Shown one piece after another: positions 38,081-48,845 of a DNA stretch of 64,000 nt (position 1 is the first letter of the stretch; every line of letters starts with the position of its first letter). The translations under genes and the position numbers were made by a program. Source of the DNA: Romanomermis culicivorax (lineage: Eukaryota > Nematoda > Enoplea > Mermithida > Mermithidae); the NCBI GenBank assembly GCA_963922205.1, contig CAWUHX010000223.1:434001-498000 (forward strand), in the 5' to 3' direction. The notes beneath the pieces were generated by a model. The model worked only from the letters and a program-made list of their open reading frames with translations. It did no database searches and was not told where the DNA came from.

Positions 38081-38614
38081 GTATATTTTTTACTTACTTT
38101 TCAAGCAGTGTTTTTTTTAAGGCGGCCTCATTGGCGCCTGAGCTAATGAAACAAAAAATCCATTAGCGCACATTAGCGCACATGCGAAAAATTTTTTGAT
38201 GTTTTTTGCATGTAAATGTGCATAAATTCATTAGTGCGCGCTAATGACCAGGATTTTTCATTAGAGCAGCCCAAAAAATTTTAGCACTGCACTAAAAAAA
38301 ATTTAGCACCAAGCTAAAAAAATTTTAGCACCGCGCTAAAAAAATTTTTGCACCGCGCTAAAAAAATTCTAGCATCGCGCTAAAAAAACTGTTTTCAAGG
38401 TTATAAGATATATAAGAGATCTGGCGTATCCCCCATAGGATCCTAGGTACCCTTAGCTGGAATAAAAGTATATTTATTTCCACCACAAAACTTTTTTGAA
38501 GTCGAAGTAAATGTGGAAACTACAATCAAACTTGGTCATTTCCAAGACACAATTCATTTTTTCATTTTGGCAAGTCTGGTGAATGTAATTAATATAAACA
38601 CTAGCATTTTGTAG
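38081..38614 (+). repeat. Transposase intron 4 with palindromic minisatellite
   Basis: At about 38275-38395 a roughly 22-bp unit built on TTAGCACCGCGCTAAAAAAA is repeated five times with changes. Each unit is a near-palindrome (TTAGC...GCTAA). Just upstream, CATTAGCGCACATTAGCGCAC is a short direct repeat. The rest of the intron is unremarkable. It ends TTTTGTAG before the next exon at 38615. Confidence 0.65.
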
Positions 38615-39989
38615 TGGCCCATTGGAATGCAGCGCACAGTTTCGAGCCTTGATATGTTAACACACTTCAAAGCCAAAGAATATCATCATCTAATGCTTTA
38701 TTTTTTGCCAACCATTACTGCTGACCAATTTGATGATCCTGATTGTTGGCATTTTTTAATGATATTTGTCCATGCCATTCGCTTATTGTCAATGCCAAGT
38801 ATCACTTCAGAAGAGCTTCGTGTAGCTCAGGAACTTATTGATATTTTTCTTCAAGCAATTGAGGAATATTTGGGATTAGAAAGTTACACGTTCAATATTC
38901 ATACGCTTCGTCATTTGCCCAACCAAGTTAAAAATTTTGGTACAATTTGTTATTTGAATGCTGCCGTCTTTGAATCGTGGTGTGGATGGTTTAAACAGAT
39001 AAACATGGGAAATGTTACATCTGTACTTAATATAATTACGAGACGATATCTTAATTACAAAGATTGTGCCCAAAAAAAAGCCTGCAGAGAAAATGCGATT
39101 ATGCCAAGTGGAAACCTCTTTAAACTGCAACCTGAAGGTAACACGATTAACCTTTTGGCACATGAAGAACACACTGGCCATCTTTTCAGACTCAATTGTC
39201 TCAACTTGGAATTTCATTATAGTTTTGGCCTGAAAACAATTGCTGACAACTATTTTGGGTATTTAACTCAAAATTATTCAGATTTGCACATTGCAACAAA
39301 GTCACCCCACCAATTTTGACTTGAAATTTTTTCAGTTTTAAAGCCCGTATCCAGTTTGATCATGACTTTTTGCATTATTTTTTGGTACAAAATAATGTTA
39401 ATTGGCAAGAAAATACAGAATTACTAAAAACTAAATTGATAATTTCTGTGAAGCTGCTCATATTGTGTTTCAAAACTGACGTATCACATTCTTTCAGATT
39501 GCAATTTGGACTGCCATGGTTTTATTGCGAAAAATCGAATTTTTCGAATAGAGTGGAATGGAGCCATAATTCAATCGTCAGAAGTTCCAACAACAAGCTC
39601 ATCAGATAGTTCATTGATTTCATACAAAAATGAGCTCGGCCAAAAATGTTTTGGACGCATAATTTATTTTCTTACAACAAATGATGATAGAAAATTCTTT
39701 GCTGTATGCCGCATTTTGAAAAAGCTTAGCAACTTAGTGTCTCAGCAACCGGCTCCAAGCAATGTCTTGTTCCAAAACGCATATAATCGTCAATTATATT
39801 GTGATTTTTTTGGTATGTTGCAGAAACCAATGGAAAATTAATTGTGCCTGTTGATTCATTCATATCACAATGCATCCTTATTCGCGACTATCAGCAGAAT
39901 GTATGTATTACTGAAATTGAGAATGTTTATGAGCACAATTAGTTTTTAATAATAAATTAAATTTAGCCCTGAAAACGGAAAATTATGAA

Positions 39990-40391
39990 GTCAAGGTGTG
40001 GTCCTCCATGAGGTTGACAAGAAGTAATGTATGAAATGGGGCATTTGGTCCTTGTAATAGTGTACGGTATATGGTCAGTAAAATTTCTGGCATATGGGCT
40101 TCCATTAGGCTTGTCATGTGGTCCTACACACACTGTCTGTCTTAAGGCCGGCATAATTCCCGTGAAAAGGACCCTCATAAGGTCGGCAGATTCTGTAATA
40201 TGTCAGACGATACACGGACCATATGTGAAGCCTCAAATTTCCAACAATAAGGCACGTCATATGGTCGACATAATCTGTATATAACCGGCCTTTTACAGAC
40301 CTTATGACTGGTCATGTTGGACAATATGCTGACATTTGTCGACCTTATGTTTATACAGACCTCATGTCTGACGGTGACAAGTTTTATGTCA
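39990..40391. repeat. Right subterminal repeat region of the EnSpm-like element
   Basis: GACCTTATG, GGTCCTACA, CATATGGTCGACA, GGACCATATG and GACCTCATGTC recur in both orientations, matching the words found at 31344-31640. The segment ends in TTTTATGTCA, the inverse of the left terminus. Confidence 0.6.
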
Positions 40392-43300
40392 GGACTTCAT
40401 CATGGGTATGGCTGTAGATGGGCCTATCAGGTGCCCACAATTTAGGGCTATAATCCAAGGAGTAGATATCCTGATCCAAAACATTTCAATGTTGCATGTT
40501 TCGCGTATGGATTTCCATTTCATCATGCACGAACAAAATTTCCCAGATAAGGACTACACCAGGTTTTAGTGCTTTTCAAGGCATTTTGATTTCCTTTGTT
40601 TCGAAAAATTTGTCCTGCTAACTTGCTAATTATATACTTTGTATTAAAATGAGTCATGCGCCTAGTGTGGAATTGTGGTCCATATGCTATTGGCTAACCT
40701 TTCTGTGGTTCTCGGGAGATTCCTACTGGACTGAGGAACTGGACTGAGGAATCCAAAAAATGATAGGGGCTGCTAATCACTGGTCGACTATTCTGGTTAG
40801 TAAATGAAGAATTATTACTGAAATAAACCAAAATGTCTAAACAACGAACACAAACATCAAAAATAATAAAAAATGGGATGGACACAGGCAAAATGCTGAC
40901 CTGGGGTCCAAGGTTGAATATCCATGCACAACCCCTAATGGAAAACAGTGTATGCAATATCTACAGTCTCACTTCTTGCACAAGTCAAAGTAAGAAACAC
41001 TCAGGATGTGTTGTAGTGTGTTTGTGCCAATTTGAATGAATTTCATAACTTTGTGTCAACTTTGAAGAAACATCAGCAGGCATGCTGGGGACTGAACATA
41101 GCAGACCATTCCAAGGTAATTACTGTAGGTCTCAGATTCCCTGTGTGTGTGTGTGAGTTTTTTATTATTCATATTAGTCACTGCTTGCCATGCCTTGAGT
41201 TTGTTTTCATCTGCACAACAGATTTTCCATAGACCATGCCCACCGCCCACCATTGGGTTGTTTCATTATTATACTAGTATTATTGCGTAATCATCTTTGT
41301 ATAGTAAGTGTGTGTATTTTTTATTGGGTTTTAGTAGCTCTTGTTCTCATCCATTTTGAGTTAGTGTTGGGTGATTGAAAGCCTGTGCATTAAAGTCGAT
41401 CCCTGGCTATTTCTTGTGCCGACTTGTCATTCTTTTCGGACTCATGGACTAGGACAGGTAACAATCTGACAGATTCTCAATCTTATATCCTTATATCCAG
41501 CCTTTTTCTCTTTGCCTTCTTATTTTTTTTTATCTTCCTTCTCTTGATATTTTGTATTTTTCACTTTTTGTTCATTCCCACTCGAGTTTCAGTGGAGCGG
41601 ATTGAAGGGAAAGCAGGCCTTCGGCCTGCATTTTAAGCTGCGCCAGGGCTTGTTTTTTGTAGCTGTAATGTTTATCATAGCTTGACTAAACAAAATTTTT
41701 TTAAAGGACCACTGTATTTAAAAAAATATATAAGGAAAAAATAGGAATTTTGATAGTTTGAGTGTAGAGTTGGTTTAACTGTGCATGAGAAGTGAAGCAT
41801 GACTAAATTTAAATTTATGATAAATTTCAGATTCTATACAGATTGTGAATTTGAGTGTAGCTCATAAAATGCGGAAGGCGGCATTGCTCAGTTTGTTTAA
41901 AGCAATGCGTGGTATGCGAAACCCGAGTTGCCTAGTTGGTGAGAGGCTATAAGAGACGCATCAACCAACTGTTTTACGCATCCCTGGTCCCCAATCTGTC
42001 CTGCCAAGGTGGGTCATCCCAGGAGGAAATATATTCTCATACCTGTAATTGGGGGGTTGGGGGGCACACCACCTTGGCCAACCCTGTACCCACCCCCCAG
42101 ACTTGAAAAAATAAGAAAAAAATCACAAAAAAGGACCTTTTTTGGCCTTTTTTGAGAAAAATTTCGACTTTTTCCGACCCCCCTCAAATTTCGGGTTTAA
42201 CCCCCACCCAAATTTCGGGTTTAACCCGCTACCCAACTGGTCGGACCTCTTACGGGTATGTATATTCGCATCATAGTCTGACATGACTTGAAAATTTTGA
42301 CTTTTTAATTTGTTGTAAAATACTGACAGTAACAGCATAAAAATGTATAAACAAGCTCTGAAAAGCATAAATCGAGCATACATATAGATATTTTTAAGCG
42401 AAAAAATACTTGGAAAAAATGGCTGAAAGAAAAAAAAATGGCTGAAAGAAAGAAAAAATGGGTGAAAAAACTATATATTTGAAAAATTCTTATTTTCAAT
42501 GAGTCTTATTTTTTGATGTTATTATTTATCATATCTGAATTGAATTCCGACTTTTGAAATATGCAAGTTCTGGAACTTGATTTTTTTCTGACGTCAAAAA
42601 CTATAGACTGGCCGCATTTGGCGTCTGGTGAACTTTTTTGCAGGATAAAATTGATGAAATCGATAGGGTCTGAATGAAAATACATACAATTTCACGATTT
42701 TGAAAAATTGATATTTTTCAAACTTTCTGATGTTGAAAAGTATTGACTCGACTCAACTGAATTCAACCTATAGCAAGAACATTGTTTCGACATGAAAATC
42801 GGCCTCTGTGACTTTGTCTAAGAAATCCAGGTTCAAAAAGTTTCATAGTTTTGAAAATCCGTTTTTTCGACCACCATGCAGAGTGCCTGCATGTTTCAAT
42901 TGAAAGGAACTTTATTTACCAGCTTAAAAATCTTCTTCCTGGAATCGACTTTGCCGAAATGAATGATTTTCAACCAGAAATTCGTATGCCTAATTATTTT
43001 GGAGATATGAAAACTACTCTTTACACTTAAACTGTTGTTAAAGTGCGAGATTTGCATATTCATGGGAATTTTAATAATTAAAGTGCGAGATTTGCATATT
43101 CATAGGAATTTTATTTCTTTTTGATGTCAAAAAGTTCATGTGTAGCCAAACTCGGTGTGTTAAAATTCAGGAAGCATTTTATTCTGAAGTTCGAATCCAC
43201 TCTTACCAAGTGAAAATTGAGGCAATCGCAAGTTTTACACTAAAGTTGCCAAATAATCTTGAGGTCTAAAAAATCTGTTTCGGAAGTTTTAGATAATTGC

Positions 43301-43934
43301 AGAATCTGGCGCCTAATGTGTATATCCTCATCTATTTTTTTGTGCGTAATACAATCATGTTCTTGTAACTTGAGTATTTTTTATTGTGGTTTCTATGGCT
43401 TATTTATTCTATTACTTTTTGCTATATGGTGGTTTCCACAGCTTAATTTTCGGCAGTGACGGCAATGGCAAATGAGGTCACATACGCTTACTGGCTGATT
43501 TTCATTTAAATATGTGTGGAAAATTATCAGCTAGTTTGCGTCTGTAGCCTGTCCTTAATTTGTATTACTTTTTCTTAGCACATCCATACCTGGACAAACC
43601 CTGTCGTTTCATCTGATACCACTCAGATCAAAAAGTTGGTTAGTTCTGGAATCGTTCTGGTGGTTGGAATGCCAAACAGGGTTGGGAACCAGATGCATAG
43701 TAGAGTTATCTTATAGAAAATTTACAGAATGCTATCAAAGTTAATTTTCTAGTTTATTTCTAAGTCTACTGACCTTTTAAGACATAACAGCATACCCAGT
43801 GAATAAACCTGTAGAGTCAGAAGAAGAAAAATTATGCCTAGGAAATACGGAAAAGTCTTAGAAGTTGAAAAAGTGCATTTCAGGTTCGAAGGTCGAAATC
43901 TCCAAATTTACGGTGCATCACATCAATTAATTCG
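40392..43934. other. Intergenic stretch, no gene seen
   Basis: No credible coding frame. A tRNA-like D arm (TTGCCTAGTTGGTGAGAGGC, near 41930) may be a SINE fragment. At 42040-42240 there are runs of C and G with AAATTTCGGGTTTAACCC occurring twice. Near 43040-43110 the phrase AAAGTGCGAGATTTGCATAT is repeated in tandem about 50 bases apart. None adds up to a defined element. Confidence 0.4.
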
Positions 43935-44330
43935 TGTATTGTTTAGTTGACTCCCCGATCGATTGGTTGATTTCCTGATTTCCAATTACATGATTGATTC
44001 TCTAGTTGGATTGGATCATTGGTGGATTTCATAATCTATTAGTTGATTTCATGATTGGTGAGTTGATACCATGATTGGTTTCCTGATTGGCTGTTCGATT
44101 CTCTGTTTGAATAACTGGTTAGTTGATTCTTTGATTGATTGATTGATTCCCATCCCCGATTAGCTTTGACTGGTTGATTCCCTGATTGTTTGGTTGATTT
44201 ACTGGTTTGTGCAATGATTCCCTGGTTGGATTAGATGGTTGATTGATTTTCAGGTTGGTTAGTTCATTGATTTCATGATTTTTTAGTTGATTTCCTGATT
44301 GGTTGATTCCATTAGTTGTGGGTTGATCTC
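43935..44330. repeat. Degenerate TTGATT / GGTTGATTCCCTGATT repeat
   Basis: GTTGATT, CTGATTG and TTGATTCC words recur throughout, with irregular spacing. It resembles a more diverged version of the minisatellite at 24884-25655. The open frame on the minus strand here (rich in N, Q, I) is produced by the repeat. Confidence 0.7.
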
Positions 44331-44693
44331 TCGTCTGGCTGGTGTGTTTCTTTGTGGATTGTTTTGTGGAATCCAAGAACAGAATCGATATAACGAGGAG
44401 GATGGAACTACTTTTCGGCTCAACGAAATTTCTTTGCATGGTGTCAGAATTACCCCAAAGTTGTGAACAGTCCATGTCGTTTCTAAACTTATAAATGTTA
44501 TTCCACAGTTAGAAATGGAAAAAATTGAGACCTCCTTATGTTACTGGAAGAAGAAAAACATTTCGTCAGTTGTCAACACTTTCTGAGACTCCAGAAGAAA
44601 ATATATTTTATCCAATCTATACCTACCTGGGGTCAGTTGCACCAATGTTCAGTAGTTAAGTGGTTCAGTAGTTCAGTGGACCAGTAATTTTTG

Positions 44694-45172
44694 TGTTGAG
44701 GTGGTCTCAGGTGCACGTGTTCAGCTTCCGGCGTCGGTGCGCAGGCGGTTGGACGCGGCGAAAAGTGGCGAAAAGAAAGTGATAAATTTGCATAGGTTTA
44801 TGCTGCCACTGTTTCGCATTTTTGGTGTCTTTTTATTATTGTTAAAAAGATTTAGTTTTATGGAGCGTCGCCGCCATCGTCCTAATTATAATATTTTTGT
44901 TTATTATTTTTTATTGGTGTCGCCCATCGTCACCCAATACACTTTGGACCTGTAAGTGTATTGTTTTGTGAGCGTAGTGGAGGGAGTCCATAAGAATAGG
45001 AGTGGAGACTTAGGTAGGAGCTCCTGAGGTACGTGCCAAGGTGTTCTGCCTGAGGTTTAGCGAAAGTTCTGGTGTATATCTGGTGAAACGTCTGGGAGAG
45101 TTTGGTGTTTGTTGTTGTTGTTAGCCTGTGGTTAGAACTGTTGCTTTATTGTGACCCCACAGCGGCCTAACA
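44694..45172 (+). repeat. 5' LTR of the 14-kb element
   Basis: A 479-bp LTR, TGTTGAGG...CTAACA, direct copy of 58281-58759. Most differences between the two lie in the first 330 bases; the last 150 bases appear identical. Confidence 0.96.
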
Positions 45173-45177
45173 ATAGG

Positions 45178-45195
45178 TGGACTCTTAACGCCTCT
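45178..45195 (+). promoter_or_regulatory. Candidate primer-binding site
   Basis: TGGACTCTTAACGCCTCT begins five bases after the 5' LTR and starts with the TGG expected opposite a tRNA CCA end. The tRNA was not identified, so the site is supported by position only. Confidence 0.4.
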
Positions 45196-45280
45196 CACAA
45201 CGGATAACCGGAGAACCACCAGAAAAATAACTAAACCTCCTGGGTTTTATTTACAGGCACATACCGGCAAAGTTAAAAAG

Positions 45281-46939
45281 ATGAGTATTCCCGTAGGAAA
45301 AATGTTGAGGACTCCTCCTAGGTCACATGAACCTAGTGTTTCGAATCTGGACTCTGCTGAAGAACACGCAGCGGTAGAAAAGGTTCAAGCACAGGCGCCT
45401 GAGACTGAAGGAAGGAGAGAGAGTGGAATTGCCGAAATGGCAAGAGTTGAAGAAGAGTTGAGGAGAAGTGGTTTTGAGATGGCTAGGAGAGCCGAGATTG
45501 AAACTACTGTAAGTGGTAGTGTCAGAGGTCAGCAGACCTTTGAGAAGGAGAGACCGACGTCGCCCTCAAAGTTGGTCCATCCGATGGCCGAGACGCTGGA
45601 GGAGATTAGACGGAAATCAAAACCGGCGTGGAGGTCAAATATGGTGGACATGAATTACGACGAGTATTACGAGGACGCGCCAGCCGATTTATACGACGAA
45701 AAATATTCGAGGCGATACGAGCCCGAAATTACAAATTGGAGTCGACGAGAGGATCCAAGGGATCGAGTCGATCCCAAGGATGTACGAATTAATGCGCTGG
45801 AGAAGAAGGTCGAGTTATTGATCAAGGTAATTGAAAGCGCGCAGATCAAGGAAAAAGAAACGGAGGATGATCAACGGAGGAAGATAGGTGAGTCTTCTTA
45901 CCTTGAGAATAGAGTTGAGAGAGTTAATGAACCTAAGAGAGAGGTTCATTCAGAAGTTTATGTCAGGTCTCAAGAGGATAGAGACAAATATTCGGCTAGA
46001 GATAGAGGTTTAACTGAGGAGCCGCAGAGTTCGAGGAATGCTGAACAAGCACAATCGAATGCCTACGGTTACTCAGAGAATAGGAGGTCGAGGGAAAGGA
46101 AGGTGACTATTTGCGACAAATCGTCCCAGGGAGAGGATAGGTTTTCTCACCCTACTCCTTGGAGAGATACCGCAAATAGAGCTGACCTTAGCCCTGAAAG
46201 GAGAAGAAAGAGAAAGTCGAAGAGTCGAAAGAGATCTCATAGGTCAAGGGCTAGGAGTAGACATTACTCAGATAGTGATAATACTAGTTCATCTACGTCG
46301 AACTCTAGCTCAAGTGTAGAAGTAGATGTGAGAGATGTGGTAAAGGCCTTGAAACATAGACCTTTACATGATAGTATAAAGCCAACGGAGGCTTTGAAAT
46401 TTTTTACTGATCTGGAAAGTGAGTTTCTGGAGAATAGGGCTGATAAAGTGAAGAAAGAGTGTTTGAGAAGGTTGTCTCAGAACACGGCGAGGAGGATAGC
46501 GAGAACATCCTCAAGTTATACAGAAGCGCAGAGAAATATTTTAAAGTATCTCGCGCGGACTTATGATTTGACGATGCTCAAAAGAGAGTTATTTAATATG
46601 AAACAGGAAGAAGGCGAGTCAGCCTTAGAGTTTTTAAAAAGGTTGAGTAATCATGTGGATCTGGTCTTTGCAGATCAGAGTGATCAAGTAAGGCAAGAGA
46701 ATATTATTAATGCCTTCATTTATAAGAGTAGTCCGTTGTATCAGACGGAGTTGCAGGATGTATTGCCATCGATGAAAACTTGGCAAGACCTTGCATACGC
46801 CGTAACTCAGATTGATAAGAAATATAAGAATGTGTTTACTGCCTTTGGAGCCAAGGATAAACCGATTGTAGTGAATCAAGTTGTAGCTACGGAGGAGATA
46901 TGCCCGGATTGCTTTTGTCGGGAATGCTCCGTATGGTAG
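45281..46939 (+). CDS. Gag, N-terminal and capsid part (552 codons)
   Basis: Starts at the first good ATG after the leader. The N-terminal half is charged and rich in R/E/S, with a short coiled-coil-like segment near residues 170-195 and an Arg-Ser run near 305-330. Residues about 350-530 resemble a retrotransposon capsid: helical, with [19 protein letters not shown] and an A-F-I-Y motif. The frame ends abruptly. The nucleocapsid-like zinc motif lies in a different frame downstream (46995-47414), with open sequence in that frame from about 46893. A shift near 46890 is therefore required, either programmed or, more likely in this decayed copy, an indel. Confidence 0.8.
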   Translation: MSIPVGKMLRTPPRSHEPSVSNLDSAEEHAAVEKVQAQAPETEGRRESGIAEMARVEEELRRSGFEMARRAEIETTVSGSVRGQQTFEKERPTSPSKLVHPMAETLEEIRRKSKPAWRSNMVDMNYDEYYEDAPADLYDEKYSRRYEPEITNWSRREDPRDRVDPKDVRINALEKKVELLIKVIESAQIKEKETEDDQRRKIGESSYLENRVERVNEPKREVHSEVYVRSQEDRDKYSARDRGLTEEPQSSRNAEQAQSNAYGYSENRRSRERKVTICDKSSQGEDRFSHPTPWRDTANRADLSPERRRKRKSKSRKRSHRSRARSRHYSDSDNTSSSTSNSSSSVEVDVRDVVKALKHRPLHDSIKPTEALKFFTDLESEFLENRADKVKKECLRRLSQNTARRIARTSSSYTEAQRNILKYLARTYDLTMLKRELFNMKQEEGESALEFLKRLSNHVDLVFADQSDQVRQENIINAFIYKSSPLYQTELQDVLPSMKTWQDLAYAVTQIDKKYKNVFTAFGAKDKPIVVNQVVATEEICPDCFCRECSVW

Positions 46940-46994
46940 TACTAAAAAGTATAACCAAACGAAGTCAAGACCACAAAATCAGTCGCAAAAGGCA

Positions 46995-47414
46995 GTGGAA
47001 GAGGAGAGAAGTGAGGAGAATGCGGAAGAGATGCTACCTGGTCCGTCGCCTTGTGATGTCAAAAAGTCTAACGAGGAGCAGGCCAAGGAGTCTTTTCTAG
47101 CTATTCTCTCAAAGGAATGGCTACAATTGGTTCAGAAAGTAGATAAATTACAAGTTACTCAGAGTGAAGCCTTAAAAGAGTTGACTACTGTGAAGGCTGC
47201 GTCTGCTGAAAAGCAGAAGCAGTTGAAGCAGCAGAGACCCTACTGCATATATCATAAGAATAATACACATGCTACGGAGGAGTGTAAGACATTAGCATAC
47301 TGGCGTCAGCAACAGCAACACGGTGGATTTAACCGTGGCATGCCTAATCAGTATTATGGTGGTGATAGGAATGCTTCATATAGAGGAAGTTTTAGAGGTA
47401 GAGGTGGACCTTAG
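46995..47414 (+). CDS. Gag, nucleocapsid part
   Basis: Contains a zinc-knuckle-like C-I-Y-H ... H-A-T-E-E-C motif (C-x3-H-x4-H-x4-C) seen in many Gypsy Gag proteins. A Gly/Arg-rich tail follows and should bind RNA. The frame stays open upstream to about 46893, overlapping the end of the capsid frame. It stops at TAG 47412-47414, but the same frame continues with F-G-F-R-G-R-G-R-G on the other side, so this stop looks like a point mutation inside a longer gag-pol frame. Confidence 0.7.
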   Translation: MEEERSEENAEEMLPGPSPCDVKKSNEEQAKESFLAILSKEWLQLVQKVDKLQVTQSEALKELTTVKAASAEKQKQLKQQRPYCIYHKNNTHATEECKTLAYWRQQQQHGGFNRGMPNQYYGGDRNASYRGSFRGRGGP

Positions 47415-47474
47415 TTTGGATTTAGAGGAAGAGGAAGAGGTGCCTATTATGTAGGGTTCCCCGAAGAAGATCAA

Positions 47475-48830
47475 ATGTACGGGTATGACCCAGAGTTTGA
47501 GAGATACAGGGAATTCTGCAGACTTAGGGAACAAGGCATCCAGTTGCAGAGACAGCCTCAGTTGATGTTACCTGCACCAACTAGTCAACCTGCTATTCAG
47601 GGTAGTACCGTCCAGGATCAGTCTGGATCATTTGTTTCGAATCAGTCACAACCTAGTTCGCATAACGTAATGGTGACAAGCCGTACAGATGTGGATGATG
47701 AAAGCGAGCAGAGTAGAAACAAATCTTCTAGTTTGGTTCTCGGAAGTATTATTCACCTGGATAAGGTGACACCTCTAGAGAAAGTGAAAGAAAGAGATTT
47801 GGCTCATGTGAAATATGGAAGAAGAGCAACGGACGTAGAGAGAAGATTGTTGGAAAATTATCCGAAAACGGTTCCTTTCTACATAAATGTAGTTATTAAA
47901 GAAACCGCTACCAGAGCTTTAATTGATACAGGAGCTCAGTGTACGGTCATGTCTTCTAAGCTCCTGAAAAGGGCATTAGACGTTGATTATACAGTGTACC
48001 CTCGTATCCTTAAAGTGACTGTAGCTGACGGAAAAGTTGTGCATGCCTATGGGTATGTACCAGTTTGTATGAAGACTGAATTCGGAAGTTTTCCAGTCAA
48101 TGCTATGGTGTTGCCAGATGCAGGTGAGGACCTGATCTTGGGCACAGATTTTTTAGCACACCCAGATTTAGGTGTGGTGATTGATTTCAAAAGGAATGCC
48201 ATGTCAATACAGGGCATTGAGAGAAAGATTGACGTAGTTCAAGTTCCTTCTGTAACTACTGTGCAAATGGTAATGGAAGAAGTGACTAAAGTCAGTGTGG
48301 CGTCGACTGATTGCATAAATCAAATTGTTTATCCAAAAGTTTGTCTGCTAAAGACAACTGTTGCAATTGTTGCATGTAGTAAAACCTACATTCCATATGG
48401 AACAGATGTTTTGATGAAGGCAAAACTTTGGGATCAACATGGAGATGCCACGTTGAACAGAATTATTGTCGAATTAAAGGATTCTGAAAGGAAGTTCAGA
48501 ATGGAGAAAGCGGTTGTAGACGGATCACAAGAGGAGTTTGTAGTGCTAATCTCCAATACCACAGGTTCTGGTTGTCGGTTTGAGAGAGATCAAATCATCG
48601 GCTATACAGAATCTATGCTTATTGAAGATGATGATACGTACAAGAAGGTGAAGGAAATGAAAAAGATAAAGGAGGAAAAGGAATATCAGACATGTATGGT
48701 AAAGGAAAAAATGCATGCATTATCAAAAGCTGATTCTGTAGAGTTCTATACTTCACTATGCAAGATGATATCGAAGGCAAAAATATCGGAAGAGAAGAAA
48801 ACGGAAGCTATAGAGTCTTTGTTGAAGTAA
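47475..48830 (+). CDS. Pol, aspartic protease part (451 codons)
   Basis: Continues the nucleocapsid frame after the TAG. The retropepsin motif A-L-I-D-T-G-A-Q-C has its catalytic Asp at residue 151 (nt 47925). A second hallmark, D-L-I-L-G-T-D-F-L, follows about 70 residues later. A linker leads toward RT. The stop TAA at 48828-48830 is followed in the same frame by R-D-V-F-S, a phrase that normally lies just upstream of Gypsy RT. The protease and RT were thus one frame before this nonsense change. Confidence 0.8.
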   Translation: MYGYDPEFERYREFCRLREQGIQLQRQPQLMLPAPTSQPAIQGSTVQDQSGSFVSNQSQPSSHNVMVTSRTDVDDESEQSRNKSSSLVLGSIIHLDKVTPLEKVKERDLAHVKYGRRATDVERRLLENYPKTVPFYINVVIKETATRALIDTGAQCTVMSSKLLKRALDVDYTVYPRILKVTVADGKVVHAYGYVPVCMKTEFGSFPVNAMVLPDAGEDLILGTDFLAHPDLGVVIDFKRNAMSIQGIERKIDVVQVPSVTTVQMVMEEVTKVSVASTDCINQIVYPKVCLLKTTVAIVACSKTYIPYGTDVLMKAKLWDQHGDATLNRIIVELKDSERKFRMEKAVVDGSQEEFVVLISNTTGSGCRFERDQIIGYTESMLIEDDDTYKKVKEMKKIKEEKEYQTCMVKEKMHALSKADSVEFYTSLCKMISKAKISEEKKTEAIESLLK

Positions 48831-48845
48831 AGAGATGTCTTTAGC

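Larger units (their letters stand above)
35839..39841 (+). pseudogene. DUF4218-type (EnSpm/CACTA-like) transposase, multi-exon, inactivated
   Basis: Exons read from splice sites and frame: 35839-36594, 37102-37531, 37599-37817, 37871-38080 and 38615-39319, with probable further coding at 39506-39841. Introns begin GT and end in T-rich AG. The protein starts with a basic tail. Paired CxxC motifs follow (FCSNCDK, LLCTHKC), then L-S-S-D-G-V-P before intron 1, then a S-L-W-P ... E-L-P-P segment, N-G-R-F-G-C-S-M-C, and a C-terminal W-H-F-L / N-I-H-T-L-R-H-L-P block. This order is that of tnp2/DUF4218 transposases. Two lesions are visible: an in-frame TAA at 36013-36015 and a 37-bp tandem duplication at 37671-37744 that shifts the frame. 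Removing the 37 bases from the count restores phase 0 at the next intron, supporting both exon model and lesion. Confidence 0.7.
31344..40391 (+). mobile_element. Probable 9-kb EnSpm/CACTA-like DNA transposon
   Basis: The proposed ends are the inverted words TGACATAAAA (31344-31353) and TTTTATGTCA (40382-40391), each flanked by GGAC (31340-31343 and 40392-40395), a possible target duplication. The 300-400 bases inside each end are packed with short related words such as GACCTTATG, CATATGGTC, GGACCATATG and GGCCTTATA in both orientations. Dense subterminal repeats of this kind are typical of the EnSpm/CACTA group. Between them lie a multi-exon DUF4218-type transposase on the plus strand and a spliced gene on the minus strand. 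The terminal repeat is short, so exact ends are tentative. The transposase is broken, so this copy is non-autonomous. Confidence 0.6.

Noticed and set aside
41928-42010. tRNA-like D arm TTGCCTAGTTGGTGAGAGGC
   Set aside because: No matching anticodon or T arm could be folded; too weak for a tRNA call.
44119-44475. 118-codon minus-strand frame rich in N, Q and I
   Set aside because: Encoded by the degenerate TTGATT repeat, so composition reflects the repeat.
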